DNA of 41,151 nt from Gloeomargarita sp. SKYB120 (GCA_025062155.1 JANXAM010000023.1:1-41151), one strand, 5' to 3'. Positions 1 through 9,438 are shown, counted from the stretch's first letter. Notes: generated by a model not told the origin, from the letters alone. Translations and numbers: made by a program.

Positions 1-738
1 GGATTGAAACCAGCCTCCGCAGGCGGGGTCGTGAACACCAGCATCGTCTCAAATTCCTTATCCCGGTATGCGGGATTGAAACGCACAAGGAAAAGCACGC
101 GATGGCCCGACAGTACCAGTCTCAAATTCCTTATCCCGGTATGCGGGATTGAAACAAGGGCATAGGGCGGGCGCTGGCAAGAGCGATAGGGTCTCAAATT
201 CCTTATCCCGGTATGCGGGATTGAAACTTTGCCAGCGCTCTTGACAATTCGACAAATTTGTGCTGTCTCAAATTCCTTATCCCGGTATGCGGGATTGAAA
301 CTTTACAATTACATGCAAAAACTTTCTCAAATTGACTGTCTCAAATTCCTTATCCCGGTATGCGGGATTGAAACATCCCGTGGAGCGCCACCACGGTTAG
401 CCTTAATGGTCTCAAATTCCTTATCCCGGTATGCGGGATTGAAACGACCAGGCCGCCACATCCCGCATGTTGGCCAAGGCGTCTCAAATTCCTTATCCCG
501 GTATGCGGGATTGAAACCTGAAATTCGCCATTTTCCGGGCAGCGATTAACCTTGTCTCAAATTCCTTATCCCGGTATGCGGGATTGAAACGTAGTGGTGC
601 ACCAGGAAGGCGAAGAGCCACACCGGCGTCTCAAATTCCTTATCCCGGTATGCGGGATTGAAACGCCGTCGTTGCCCACCCGCACTTGCCCGAAGGCATC
701 AGTCTCAAATTCCTTATCCCGGTATGCGGGATTGAAAC
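1..738 (+). CRISPR. CRISPR array, trailer end (10 complete repeats, 10 spacers)
   Basis: The window opens inside a repeat (last 10 bases at 1-10). Complete, identical 37-base repeats follow at 46-82, 119-155, 191-227, 265-301, 338-374, 409-445, 481-517, 554-590, 628-664 and 702-738. Each begins GTCTCAAATT, ends GGGATTGAAAC and carries a 6-bp inverted repeat ATCCCG/CGGGAT around the loop GTATG. The ten spacers are 34 to 37 bases long and all differ. The ATTGAAAC end is the usual 8-base 5' handle of type I and type III crRNAs, so transcription is most likely on the plus strand, with the leader and cas genes outside the window to the left. The final repeat is not degenerate. No cas gene is in the window, so the subtype cannot be assigned. 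Confidence 0.98.
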
Positions 739-769
739 ACATTGTCAGCGGTAAATTCCCCATTAAATC

Positions 770-1441
770 TCAAGTAAACTGCTGGCTTAGACTCATCGGG
801 TCGTGTACGGTAATTTTTTTCTTGTTAATCGAAATCATGCCGCTCTGGCGCAAATCCCCGAGAAGTCGCGTGACGGTCACCCGTGTAGAACCGATGGCTT
901 CGGCAATCGCTTGGTGAGACAGTTTTAAGTCAATCATCACGCCGGCGCTGGTTGGTACGCCAAAGTCTCGACACAGGATGAGCAGGAAACTGGCCAGCCG
1001 CGCTCCCATATCGCGATGGGCTAACGTTTCAATCATCATTTCGGTTTGCAAAATCCGGGACGCCAGCCCCCGCAATAGGATCAGCGATAGCTCTGGGTCA
1101 CTTTTGATGAGCGCTTCCACTTGTTCAATGGGTACCGAATAAAGCTGGGTGGTGGTAAAGGCAACGGCGTGATAAAAGCGGTCCGAGCGATGACCCGTGA
1201 TGAACGATAGCACGCCAAAAAAGCTATTTTCCCGCAGCAGGGCAACAGTAATTTCTTCACCAGATTCATACACCCGCGAGAGTTTCACTGCGCCTTTAAT
1301 CAAAAAATAAATCCGTTCTGCCGGATCGCCGGGAAAGAAAATGGTTTTGCCCCGCTCAAAGGTCTCCACGCCTTGGGGAAATGTGCCATGGGATAACCGG
1401 TGCAACAGGCCATAAAGGGGTTTGTCCTGCAGTACAGCCAT
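770..1441 (-). CDS. ntcA: Global nitrogen regulator NtcA (CRP/FNR family)
   Basis: This is the cyanobacterial transcription factor that senses 2-oxoglutarate and activates nitrogen-assimilation genes at GTA-N8-TAC sites. The 223-residue product has the normal NtcA length. An N-terminal cyclic-nucleotide-binding-like beta-roll covers about residues 20-110, a long dimerisation helix about 112-143, and a C-terminal winged helix the rest. The recognition region at 174-196 contains [20 protein letters not shown], nearly invariant in NtcA. The start is the ATG at 1441. It is divergent from fabI, and its stop lies 31 bases from the last CRISPR repeat. A candidate NtcA-activated promoter lies just upstream, which would fit the autoregulation known in other cyanobacteria. 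Confidence 0.97.
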   Translation of the reverse strand: MAVLQDKPLYGLLHRLSHGTFPQGVETFERGKTIFFPGDPAERIYFLIKGAVKLSRVYESGEEITVALLRENSFFGVLSFITGHRSDRFYHAVAFTTTQLYSVPIEQVEALIKSDPELSLILLRGLASRILQTEMMIETLAHRDMGARLASFLLILCRDFGVPTSAGVMIDLKLSHQAIAEAIGSTRVTVTRLLGDLRQSGMISINKKKITVHDPMSLSQQFT

Positions 1442-1471
1442 TGGCAGAAAGCGACCAAATACTAATGTTCC

Positions 1472-1513
1472 ACGCTATGGGAATGCTGCTAGCTCAATTG
1501 TATTCTCTATAAC
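1472..1513 (-). promoter_or_regulatory. Candidate NtcA-activated promoter of ntcA
   Basis: Reading the minus strand upstream of ntcA, GTT-N8-TAC lies at 1513-1500. It is followed after exactly 22 bases by TAGCGT at 1477-1472. The consensus class is GTA-N8-TAC, about 22 bases, then a TAN3T -10 box, so there is one mismatch in the operator and none in the minimal -10 pattern. The predicted start of transcription is some 25 bases before the ntcA ATG. The motif is short and could occur by chance. The call rests on the spacing and on known NtcA autoregulation in other species. Confidence 0.45.
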
Positions 1514-1589
1514 TATTTGTGCCCGCTTGTGCTGGGGAGCATTCCAGGCTAGGGTGGAGACAGTGTCCATACATGCCGGTGGGAGCGAT

Positions 1590-2381
1590 ATGTTGAGCTT
1601 GCAGGGAAAAAAGGCACTGGTGCTGGGAATTGCCAACGAATACTCGATTGCCTGGGGGATCGCCCAACAACTGCACCAGGCGGGCGCGACGCTAGGGGTC
1701 ACTTATCTACCCGATGAAAAAGACCGTTTCAAGCAAAAGGTGGCCCAGTTGACCGAACCCCTGCATCCGGAACTTTTTTTGCCTTGCGACGTGCAGAAAG
1801 ATGAACACATCCGCGACCTGTTCCAAGCTGTTCGAGAGCGCTGGGGCACCTTAGATGTGCTAGTGCATTCCCTGGCGTTTGTCCCCAAGGAAGGGCTAGA
1901 AGGGGATTTCAGCCAGATTTCGCGGGCGGGGTTTGCCCAGGCGCTCGACGTGAGCACTTACTCATTGATTGCCCTGTGCCGGGCGGCCAAACCCTTGTTC
2001 AGTCCGACGGCGTCGGTCATTACGTTGACGTACTTAGGGGGTGTGCGGGTCGTGCCGAACTACAACACGGCTGGGGTGGCTAAAGCTGCTTTGGAAGCCT
2101 GCGTGCGCTATTTGGCCTATGAGCTGGGGCCGCAGGGGGTGCGCGTCAATGCCATTTCCGCTGGGCCAATTAAAACCCTGGCGTCGTCAGCAGTGGGGGG
2201 GATTCGCGACATGATTCAACACGTGCGGCAAACGGCTCCCCTGCGTCGGTCCGTCACGCAACTGGAAGTAGGCAATACAGCGGCCTTCCTGGCGAGCGAC
2301 CTAGCTAGCGGCATCACCGGGCAAGTGATCTACGTGGATGCAGGCTACGAGATTATGGGGATGACAGCGCCAGCGGATTGA
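1590..2381 (+). CDS. fabI: Enoyl-[acyl-carrier-protein] reductase (NADH), FabI
   Basis: FabI catalyses the last reduction of each fatty-acid elongation cycle in the cytoplasm. The reading frame is open further upstream, but the conserved N-terminus (LQGKKALVLGIANEYSIAWG, a nucleotide-binding loop with the FabI-type GIAN) starts just after the ATG at 1590, giving 263 residues, the family norm. The catalytic Tyr158-X6-Lys165 is in PNYNTAGVAKAALEA, and the accessory Tyr148 is in TYLGG. The NADH-pocket segment VNAISAGPIKTLAS is intact. It diverges from ntcA across 148 bases and is followed after 37 bases by a codirectional gene of unknown function. Confidence 0.96.
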   Translation: MLSLQGKKALVLGIANEYSIAWGIAQQLHQAGATLGVTYLPDEKDRFKQKVAQLTEPLHPELFLPCDVQKDEHIRDLFQAVRERWGTLDVLVHSLAFVPKEGLEGDFSQISRAGFAQALDVSTYSLIALCRAAKPLFSPTASVITLTYLGGVRVVPNYNTAGVAKAALEACVRYLAYELGPQGVRVNAISAGPIKTLASSAVGGIRDMIQHVRQTAPLRRSVTQLEVGNTAAFLASDLASGITGQVIYVDAGYEIMGMTAPAD

Positions 2382-2418
2382 TATACCCTGAAATTGTCCC
2401 ACGGCCCACCAGCAGTCA

Positions 2419-3501
2419 ATGGCTCCGTTACACATCGCGGTCGAAGCGCCGGCCCACATTCTCATCGGCCTGGCAAGCGGTGAATTGGAACGCATCGGCG
2501 GCGTGATACGGAATGCCCAGACCAAACAGGTGGTGATGTGGCTGCGGGATGCAGGAGCGACACCAGCCCAGGCATTTTTGGGCATGACCACCGCAGCCAG
2601 TTGGTTGAATTTGGGGGTCGCAGCGGTTGGCTTTGCGCTTGTGATTGAAAAACTCAATAAACTAGAAAAAGCCCTGCAAAGTTTGCAACAGATTACTAAA
2701 GAGATCAGCGACAAAATTGACCTGAGTTTTTATGCCAACTTCCGGGCGGCAGTTGATTTGGCGCAAAACGCTTTTCGGATGCAGCAAACGCACAACCGGC
2801 GAACGAGTGCGATGACTGCGATTAATCGCTTTTTGGAAGCCCAACACATTTATAGCGACCTAGCGCGGCAGCAACTTCCTTACAAAACCAAAGCGATTGC
2901 CGCCTATCTTCACACGCTGTATCTAGCCTACGTAGTAGAAGCACGGTGTTATTTAGAACTGGAAGAACTAGACACGGCCAGACAACGTTTAGAAGCAGGC
3001 TACCGAGAACTGAACCAGCTCCTGCGCCAGTATGTGGATATTCTCTTGACGGACAGGCCGGTGATTTATCTCCATCCCAAACTCTCGCCCCAGGTGGATT
3101 TAACTCGTTTAACCCACATCTTCCGTTGGAAACATCAAAATTATCGTCTGACTGAAAACGAAGTGTTTGAGTTGCTACGCCGGACATGGCTTTTGAATGA
3201 GAACTACGATATTCATGTGGGTTACTGGATTGACAACTTACCCCCTGCTGTTATCTCCCAAACCGAAATTGACCGCAACTTGTTTGGTGTAACTCCGGCA
3301 GGTCGGGAGAAAGTGTTTCAGCGTCTTGCCGAAACCGTCAATCATATCGAGTCGCTGCTGGAAACGGACCAGCGGTTTCTAGGGTATCAGTTGGAGGTAC
3401 AAGCGCTCCAGCAACAGGGCCTGAGTTTTCGGGCGTTTCAAGACCTAAAACCTGAAGGGACTTCCCTACCGCCAGTGGTCTATATTTATCCAGAATCCTG
3501 A
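2419..3501 (+). CDS. Protein of unknown function with N-terminal hydrophobic segment and coiled coil
   Basis: I do not recognise this 360-residue product. Residues 1-50 form a short globular-looking part with ERIGGVIRNAQTKQVVMWLR. Residues about 57-76 are small and hydrophobic (ASWLNLGVAAVGFALVIEKL) and could be one membrane or buried helix. This runs straight into a charged heptad-like helix (about 77-101, EKLNKLEKALQSLQQITKEI). The rest is predicted mostly helical, ending in a Pro- and Tyr-rich tail. No cysteine-rich, Walker or protease motif is seen. The start is the first ATG in a frame that has no earlier ATG after the fabI stop. The codon texture resembles its neighbours. It may be cotranscribed with fabI, but nothing in the sequence ties it to lipid synthesis. 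Confidence 0.75.
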   Translation: MAPLHIAVEAPAHILIGLASGELERIGGVIRNAQTKQVVMWLRDAGATPAQAFLGMTTAASWLNLGVAAVGFALVIEKLNKLEKALQSLQQITKEISDKIDLSFYANFRAAVDLAQNAFRMQQTHNRRTSAMTAINRFLEAQHIYSDLARQQLPYKTKAIAAYLHTLYLAYVVEARCYLELEELDTARQRLEAGYRELNQLLRQYVDILLTDRPVIYLHPKLSPQVDLTRLTHIFRWKHQNYRLTENEVFELLRRTWLLNENYDIHVGYWIDNLPPAVISQTEIDRNLFGVTPAGREKVFQRLAETVNHIESLLETDQRFLGYQLEVQALQQQGLSFRAFQDLKPEGTSLPPVVYIYPES

Positions 3502-3546
3502 GACGGTTGCCCCTATACTGGAAACGTTTGTCCCTGGCGCGGTGGA

Positions 3547-4470
3547 ATGTCGCCTGAATCGCAACGGCTGGTTGAACTGTATATCACTTTGTCAGTTTGT
3601 ACAGGTCTGGGCTGGCTGGTGGGGCCTTACGTGGGGCCGAAATTACTCGACCGGGTTGGGCAATGGCTGTTTTGGGTGGGCATGCCCCTGAGTGTGCTGG
3701 GTTTTGTCCTGAATGTGCAACTGACGCTGGATGTCTGGTGGGCGGGATGGGTGGCGCTGCTGGCATTTTGGGGAGCCTGGGGACTGGGTGAACTGTGGCT
3801 ACGCTGGCGGGGCGCGCACTGGTCACTGCCACAGCGGGGGAGTTTCCTACTGACCGCTATGGCCGGCAACACAGGCTATGTGGGCTATCCAGTGTGTTTG
3901 TTCCTGGTCGGGCCGTCCTATTTCGGCTGGGCAGTGGTGTTTGATTTGATGAATACCCTGGCGGGTTCCTACGGGTTGGGTGTGTGGCTGGCGGCGAAAC
4001 TGGGGGGACGACGGGCCAAACCCTGGCTGGCGCTGGTGCGTAATCCGATGCTGTGGGCGGCGTTGCTGGCGCTAGCGTTGTACCAGGTATCCCGTCCGGC
4101 TTGGCTCAATGTCAGCTTAAAAACGATTGCCTGGAGTATGGTCGTGGTTTGCCTGGTGCTGATGGGGGTGCGCCTGCGGCAAGTGCGGCACTGGGGGAAA
4201 TTGAAGTCCGTCGCTGCCAGCTTGGGGATTAAGATGCTGGTGATCCCGCTGCTGGTGGGGCTGCTATTGCAAGGGTTCGGGGTACCAGCGCCGGTACGAT
4301 TGACACTGGTGCTGCAAGCAGGGATGCCACCAGCCCTGGCCACTTTAGTTTTGACCGAGGCCTACGGCCTGGAACCAAGTTTCACCGTTAGTGCGATTGG
4401 GCTGGGGTTGGGATTGCTGCTGGTCACGTTGCCCCTGTGGTTAGCGCTGTTCGGTGGGGGCATCGGCTAG
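3547..4470 (+). CDS. AEC-family (auxin efflux carrier-like) permease
   Basis: The 307-residue, very hydrophobic product has about ten predicted membrane helices in two sets of roughly five, separated near residue 160-170. The segment MAGNTGYVGYPV after the fourth helix and LQAGMPPALATLVL near the C-terminus match the conserved GN-x-G-x-x-G-x-P and QA-x-MP-x-A signatures of the AEC/BART superfamily. Bacterial members export or import small organic acids or amino-acid-like molecules across the plasma membrane, but the substrate cannot be inferred here. It lies 45 bases after the unknown gene and 53 bases before clpB, all on the plus strand. Confidence 0.82.
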   Translation: MSPESQRLVELYITLSVCTGLGWLVGPYVGPKLLDRVGQWLFWVGMPLSVLGFVLNVQLTLDVWWAGWVALLAFWGAWGLGELWLRWRGAHWSLPQRGSFLLTAMAGNTGYVGYPVCLFLVGPSYFGWAVVFDLMNTLAGSYGLGVWLAAKLGGRRAKPWLALVRNPMLWAALLALALYQVSRPAWLNVSLKTIAWSMVVVCLVLMGVRLRQVRHWGKLKSVAASLGIKMLVIPLLVGLLLQGFGVPAPVRLTLVLQAGMPPALATLVLTEAYGLEPSFTVSAIGLGLGLLLVTLPLWLALFGGGIG

Positions 4471-4523
4471 GGTCGTTAGAATTGATATGAAGTACTACAT
4501 TGATGGCGAGCGATTGACCGTCT

Positions 4524-7148
4524 GTGCAACCAACTGACCCCAATAAATTCACCGAAAAAGCCTGGGAAGCGATTGTCAAGTCCCAAGACATTGCCCGCCG
4601 GTACCGCCAGCAGCAACTGGAAGTCGAACATCTCATGCTGGCGCTGCTGGAACAGAATGACTTTGCCGTGAAGATGCTGGTGCAAAGCGGCTGTGATCTA
4701 GTGCAATGTACCCAGCAGTTGGAGATGTTTGCGCGGCGGCAACCCCAAGTCAGCGCAGCCAACGGGCAATTGTACCTGGGGCGGTTTTTAGACATTTTGC
4801 TGGACCGCGCCGAAGCCCAACGCCTGACCTGGAATGACGCTCTGATCTCGGTGGAACACCTGTTACTGGGGTTTAGCGAAGATGAGCGCCTGGGACGCCG
4901 CCTGTTCCAAAACCTAGGGGTCACCACCGAGCAACTGATTACTGCTATCAAGACCATCCGGGGACACCAACGGGTACAGGACGCCACACCGGAAGCCCAT
5001 TACCAGGCTCTGGAACGCTATGGCCGGGATTTGACCGAACAGGCGCGGGCGGGTAAATTAGACCCCGTCATTGGGCGAGACGAAGAAATCCGGCGGGTGA
5101 TCCAAGTCCTGTCGCGGCGCACCAAAAATAATCCCGTGCTCATCGGTGAACCGGGCGTTGGGAAAACGGCCATTGCCGAAGGACTGGCGCAACGGATTGT
5201 CAATGGCGACGTGCCGGAGTCCCTGAAAAATCGCCGCCTGATTTCCCTGGATGTGGGGAGTTTAGTCGCCGGGGCGCGTTACCGGGGCGATTTTGAGAAG
5301 CGCTTGCAGGCGGTGTTGCGGGAAGTAACGGAAGCCGCTGGTCAAGTGATTTTGTTTATTGACGAACTGCACACCGTTGTTGGCGCCGGGGCGACTACCC
5401 AGGGTGCGATGGACGCGGGCAACTTGCTCAAACCCATGCTGGCACGGGGCGAGTTGCGCTGTATTGGCGCCACCACCCTTGACGAATATCGCAAGCACAT
5501 CGAAAAAGACGCAGCACTCGAACGACGGTTTCAACCCATTCGCGTGGAAGAACCCAGCCAAGATGACACGGTGGCCATTTTACGGGGATTAAAAGAGCGC
5601 TACGAAGTGCATCACGGGGTAAAAATTGCTGACGCGGCATTGGTGGCTGCGGTACGCTTGTCTGTGCGCTACATTCCCGACCGGTTCTTACCCGACAAAG
5701 CCATTGATTTGATTGACGAAGCCGCCGCCAAGCTCAAGATGGAAATCACATCGAAGCCGGAAGAATTAGAAGTGATTGAGCGGCGGTTGATGCAACTGGA
5801 AATGGAGCGGTTATCGCTGGTAAATGACCGGGATGCCGCCAGTCAAGAACGCCTGAAAAAAATTGAACGGGAAATTGCGACCCTGAGTGCGCAACAACAG
5901 TCGCTCAACCAGCAATGGCAAAGTGAAAAACAACTGCTCGAAGCCATTAAGGCGCTGAAACAGGAAGAAGAGCAAATCCGCGTGCAAATTGAGCAAGCCG
6001 AACGGAACTACGACCTGAACCGGGCCGCCCAACTGAAATACGGTCGCCTAGAAGCCCTACACCAAGAGTTAGAAGCCAAGGAAGCAGCCCTGGCGGAAAT
6101 TCAATCGCACAATGCCACGCTTTTGCGCGAACAGGTCACTGAAGCCGATGTCGCCGAAATTGTGGCCAAATGGACAGGGATTCCGGTGCGGCGGTTGTTG
6201 GAATCCGAACGGCAAAAATTGCTCCATCTCGAAGAATACCTGCATCAAAGGGTGATTGGGCAAGAGCAAGCGGTCAAAGCTGTTGCTGCGGCCATTCGCC
6301 GGACACGCGCTGGTTTGAAATCTCCCCGTCGTCCTATCGGTTCATTTCTATTTCTCGGCCCTACAGGCGTTGGCAAGACGGAACTGGCCCGCACCTTAGC
6401 GGAAGCCCTGTTTGACAGTGAACAGGCGTTGGTGCGTTTAGACATGTCCGAGTACATGGAAAAGCACAGTATTTCCCGGTTGTTGGGCGCGCCGCCGGGT
6501 TACGTGGGCTATGAAGAAGGGGGGCAATTGTCAACGGCCATTCGCCGGCGTCCCTATGCCGTGGTCTTGCTCGATGAAATTGAAAAAGCCCACCCTGATA
6601 TTTTCAATGTGTTGTTGCAAATTTTGGACGATGGGCGGGTGACGGATTCCCAGGGGCGCGTGGTGGACTTTCGCAACACCATTATCGTCATGACCAGCAA
6701 TTTGGGGAGCGAATTGATCTTAGAAGGCACCGAAACCCCCGCCTTTTTAGAACCCAAAATCCGGCAATTGCTAGCGGCTCACTTCCGGCCTGAATTCTTG
6801 AACCGCATTGATGAAATCATCATTTTCCACTGTCTCAACCGCGACCAATTGCGGGCAATTGTGCAATTACAAATCCAACAACTCCAGCAACTGTTATCCG
6901 AGCAACAAGTCACCTTGGACGTCACTCCTGTAGCGGTGGACTACTTAGTGGAAGCGGGTTACGACCCAGCCTATGGCGCGCGACCCCTGCGACGTGCGAT
7001 TCAGCGGGAGTTAGAAAACCCCCTGGCCGACTTTCTCCTGGCGCAAGCGGCTGGTGGTCCGATGAAGGTCAAGGTGGATGTGCGCGATGGACGGTTAGTG
7101 CTCACGCGGCGCATGGGAACGCCGAATGATCCAATAGCTCACCGATAG
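4524..7148 (+). CDS. clpB: ATP-dependent disaggregase chaperone ClpB
   Basis: ClpB is a hexameric AAA+ unfoldase that works with DnaK to dissolve protein aggregates after heat stress. The 874-residue length is typical. A Clp N-domain covers residues 1-145. NBD1 has Walker A GEPGVGKT at about 208-215 and Walker [11 protein letters not shown] coiled-coil middle domain (about 410-530, rich in Glu, Gln and Lys) separates ClpB from ClpA or ClpC. NBD2 has Walker A GPTGVGKT at about 612-619 and Walker [11 protein letters not shown]. The start must be the GTG at 4524, because an in-frame TGA lies three codons upstream. The last 54 bases overlap the 3' end of the convergent psiE-like gene. Confidence 0.97.
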   Translation: MQPTDPNKFTEKAWEAIVKSQDIARRYRQQQLEVEHLMLALLEQNDFAVKMLVQSGCDLVQCTQQLEMFARRQPQVSAANGQLYLGRFLDILLDRAEAQRLTWNDALISVEHLLLGFSEDERLGRRLFQNLGVTTEQLITAIKTIRGHQRVQDATPEAHYQALERYGRDLTEQARAGKLDPVIGRDEEIRRVIQVLSRRTKNNPVLIGEPGVGKTAIAEGLAQRIVNGDVPESLKNRRLISLDVGSLVAGARYRGDFEKRLQAVLREVTEAAGQVILFIDELHTVVGAGATTQGAMDAGNLLKPMLARGELRCIGATTLDEYRKHIEKDAALERRFQPIRVEEPSQDDTVAILRGLKERYEVHHGVKIADAALVAAVRLSVRYIPDRFLPDKAIDLIDEAAAKLKMEITSKPEELEVIERRLMQLEMERLSLVNDRDAASQERLKKIEREIATLSAQQQSLNQQWQSEKQLLEAIKALKQEEEQIRVQIEQAERNYDLNRAAQLKYGRLEALHQELEAKEAALAEIQSHNATLLREQVTEADVAEIVAKWTGIPVRRLLESERQKLLHLEEYLHQRVIGQEQAVKAVAAAIRRTRAGLKSPRRPIGSFLFLGPTGVGKTELARTLAEALFDSEQALVRLDMSEYMEKHSISRLLGAPPGYVGYEEGGQLSTAIRRRPYAVVLLDEIEKAHPDIFNVLLQILDDGRVTDSQGRVVDFRNTIIVMTSNLGSELILEGTETPAFLEPKIRQLLAAHFRPEFLNRIDEIIIFHCLNRDQLRAIVQLQIQQLQQLLSEQQVTLDVTPVAVDYLVEAGYDPAYGARPLRRAIQRELENPLADFLLAQAAGGPMKVKVDVRDGRLVLTRRMGTPNDPIAHR

Positions 7149-7553
7149 CGCCAAAACGGCTGCGGCCAGGCCAATCAGGCTGAGACCCGTGGTTTTTTCC
7201 AAATCTAGAATGATAATTTTCCGGGCCACTGCAATCAAAGATGTCACAATCACCAACTCTACCTGCAACACATGCCGCTGCAAATAAGCCGTGATATTTT
7301 CCAAAATTTCTAGAGCAATCAACACATTCAAAAACGCCCCAAAAATGGTGAATAAATTTTGACCGAAAAATCCCTTGGGTTCGGTGTTCAATTCAATGAC
7401 CAATAGCCGAATTAAATCAATGACGGCCACAAAAATAACCCCAATCATCGCCAGGGAGAGAAACCGGGCGACCCAGGATTCAACCGTAGCGACGCCTGCT
7501 AGGAAACGAGTTTCTTCCCCCACCTGTCCCAGCCAGCGCCACAGCCACTTCAT
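7095..7553 (-). CDS. PsiE-family membrane protein
   Basis: The 152-residue product has four predicted membrane helices (about residues 27-47, 67-85, 95-112 and 122-142). It carries features of the phosphate-starvation-inducible PsiE family, such as the first-helix FVAVIDLIRLL, the ALEILENI segment and the VIVTSLIAVARKIIILD stretch. The biochemical role of PsiE is not established. The ATG at 7553 is preferred. An in-frame TTG at 7571 would overlap the preceding ndhF-like gene, whose stop is 11 bases upstream, so the two are probably cotranscribed. The 3' end overlaps clpB by 54 bases on the opposite strand. Confidence 0.85.
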   Translation of the reverse strand: MKWLWRWLGQVGEETRFLAGVATVESWVARFLSLAMIGVIFVAVIDLIRLLVIELNTEPKGFFGQNLFTIFGAFLNVLIALEILENITAYLQRHVLQVELVIVTSLIAVARKIIILDLEKTTGLSLIGLAAAVLALSVSYWIIRRSHAPREH

Positions 7554-7564
7554 CTTTTTTTGCC

Positions 7565-9400
7565 TTACCAACCGTTACCGAGAAACCACAGTCCGACCAA
7601 AACCACACCACCCAAAATAGTCAGCAGATAAATTTGGGACTTGCCACTGACACTGTATTTCAATAACTGACCGCTAAAAATTGTGGAAACCCCTACTAAA
7701 TGCACCAACCCATCCACCAGATAACGGTCAACCCAGGCGGTTAAACGGGACATCACCCGCACCAGTTGCACCACTGTTGCCTGATAAACCGGTTCGATGT
7801 AAAAGTCGTAGGCGAGAAAATCTTCACCCAACCGCCACCAGCGCTGCGCTGAACGCACGCCCCGCCGTTTCAGTTCCAACGCTGCCCCTGCTCCTATACC
7901 CAGTGCGCCTGACGTGATGAGGAGTAGCACTTCTCCCCGTTGCCACGGACCCCACACCGGCGACAATTCCCACTGCCTGAGCACCACCGGCGTTAGTAAG
8001 GTGATAAAAATCATGGCAACCATCGGCACTGCCATTGGCCAGGCCACTTCCGGGGTGCGGCGAGTTTTTGGTTGCACTGGCCCGAGAAACACCAGACGGA
8101 ACACGCGGGTCAGGTTCAACGCGCACAGGAAATTGATCACCAACACCAAGCCCAGCACCCACGTCGGCATTGTTACAAACCAGCGACAAAAGACCCAGAA
8201 CATGCCCAAGGGAAATAGTCCCACTAAGCCCAAAGACCCAACCACAAAACTGGTGATGGTTACCGGCATCCGTCGCCCAATACCCCCCATTTCCGTAATA
8301 TCTTGGCTAGATGTAGTAATGGTAATCGCGCCGGCACTCATAAACAACAAGGCTTTGGCGACCGCATGGGCAAATAACAACCAGAAAGCGACATCGGGCT
8401 GTTGCAAACCCACTGCAATAAAAACCAGTCCTAAGTACGCGCTCGTGGAGTGAGAAAGCGTCCGTTTCATATCAATTTGCGCTAGGGCCATCAAAATGGT
8501 GCCGACGGCTGTCATCGTGCCTAAAATGACAAGTGCATCGAGAGCGACCGGCGAGCGAGACAAGACCGGCTCTAATTTAATCAGCACGTAAGCCCCTGCC
8601 GCCACCACAATCGAATTACGTAAAACAGATGCTGGATTGGGGCCTTCCATCGCTTCGTCTAACCACAAATGCAAGGGGAATTGGGCGCATTTGCCAATGG
8701 GTCCAGCAATCAATGCCAAACCCAGTAACGTCCAAACTGCTGGCGGTAAATCGGCGGTTGCGGCCCAAGTGGCAATCTCTGGAAAGGTCAATCCTGACCC
8801 CAATCCCGACAGGGCTACCACGCCCATTAAAAACACTACATCCCCAACCCGTTTCGTTAAAAATGCATCCCGCGCTGCTTTTACCACCAAAGGTTGGGCA
8901 TACCAAAAACCTACCAATAAATAGGTCGAAAGGGTGAGCATTTCTAGCAGCATATAGCTTAGAAATAAAGAGTCGCTTAAGGCAATCCCCCCCAACGCCG
9001 ATTCAAAAAAGCCAATTAACCCATAAAAACGCGCCAGCGACCAGTCTTTTTCCATATACCCCAGCGCGAATAACTGGGCCAGCAGCGTAAAGCTATTCAC
9101 CGTTGTGAGCGCCAGGAGCGACGGCACCGATAGATGCAGCGCCAGCGTCAAGTCCAAATCCGCAACGTGCAACCAGTGAAACATCAACTCCTGGGGAAGC
9201 TGTTCCTGTCCTACGAGCAACGCCGCCCCACTATGCAAAAACGCCAGCAGGGACGCCAGCATATTCAAATAAGCCGCTGGTCGTTGACCTGTGCGTTGAA
9301 TCAACCCCAGAGACCACGGCAACGTGACAATCGCCCCTAGCAACCCATAGACAGGGCTAAACCAAACCGTATCGAAAATCCACTGCGGCATGGTCATCAC
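7565..9400 (-). CDS. ndhF: NAD(P)H-quinone oxidoreductase subunit 5, NdhF3/NdhF4 type
   Basis: This antiporter-like proton-pumping subunit of the thylakoid NDH-1 complex has 611 residues and about 14-16 membrane helices. The helix-5 glutamate lies in MLLEMLTLSTYLLVGF and the lysine-bearing helix in DAFLTKRVGDVVFLMG. The helix-7/8 region contains KCAQFPLHLWLDEAMEGPNP followed by SVLRNSIVVAAGAYVL. This last stretch has RNS where respiratory NuoL has IHA, a feature I associate with the NdhF3/F4 subunits of the CO2-uptake NDH-1 forms rather than NdhF1. In other cyanobacteria these are linked to ndhD3/D4 and cupA/cupB, but no such partner is in this window. The start is within the first ATG cluster (9400, 9397 or 9391). 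Confidence 0.9.
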   Translation of the reverse strand: MMTMPQWIFDTVWFSPVYGLLGAIVTLPWSLGLIQRTGQRPAAYLNMLASLLAFLHSGAALLVGQEQLPQELMFHWLHVADLDLTLALHLSVPSLLALTTVNSFTLLAQLFALGYMEKDWSLARFYGLIGFFESALGGIALSDSLFLSYMLLEMLTLSTYLLVGFWYAQPLVVKAARDAFLTKRVGDVVFLMGVVALSGLGSGLTFPEIATWAATADLPPAVWTLLGLALIAGPIGKCAQFPLHLWLDEAMEGPNPASVLRNSIVVAAGAYVLIKLEPVLSRSPVALDALVILGTMTAVGTILMALAQIDMKRTLSHSTSAYLGLVFIAVGLQQPDVAFWLLFAHAVAKALLFMSAGAITITTSSQDITEMGGIGRRMPVTITSFVVGSLGLVGLFPLGMFWVFCRWFVTMPTWVLGLVLVINFLCALNLTRVFRLVFLGPVQPKTRRTPEVAWPMAVPMVAMIFITLLTPVVLRQWELSPVWGPWQRGEVLLLITSGALGIGAGAALELKRRGVRSAQRWWRLGEDFLAYDFYIEPVYQATVVQLVRVMSRLTAWVDRYLVDGLVHLVGVSTIFSGQLLKYSVSGKSQIYLLTILGGVVLVGLWFLGNGW

Positions 9401-9438
9401 CAGGAGTCACGCCGTACTTGATTGTCCCATGTCCGGCG

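Noticed and set aside
229-917. Repetitive ORFs with a periodic peptide across 58-917 on both strands
   Set aside because: They are translations of the 37-base CRISPR repeats and spacers, not proteins.
1500-1590. TATAAC at 1508-1513 as a fabI promoter
   Set aside because: No acceptable -35 hexamer at the right distance, and the same bases are part of the stronger NtcA-type candidate on the other strand.
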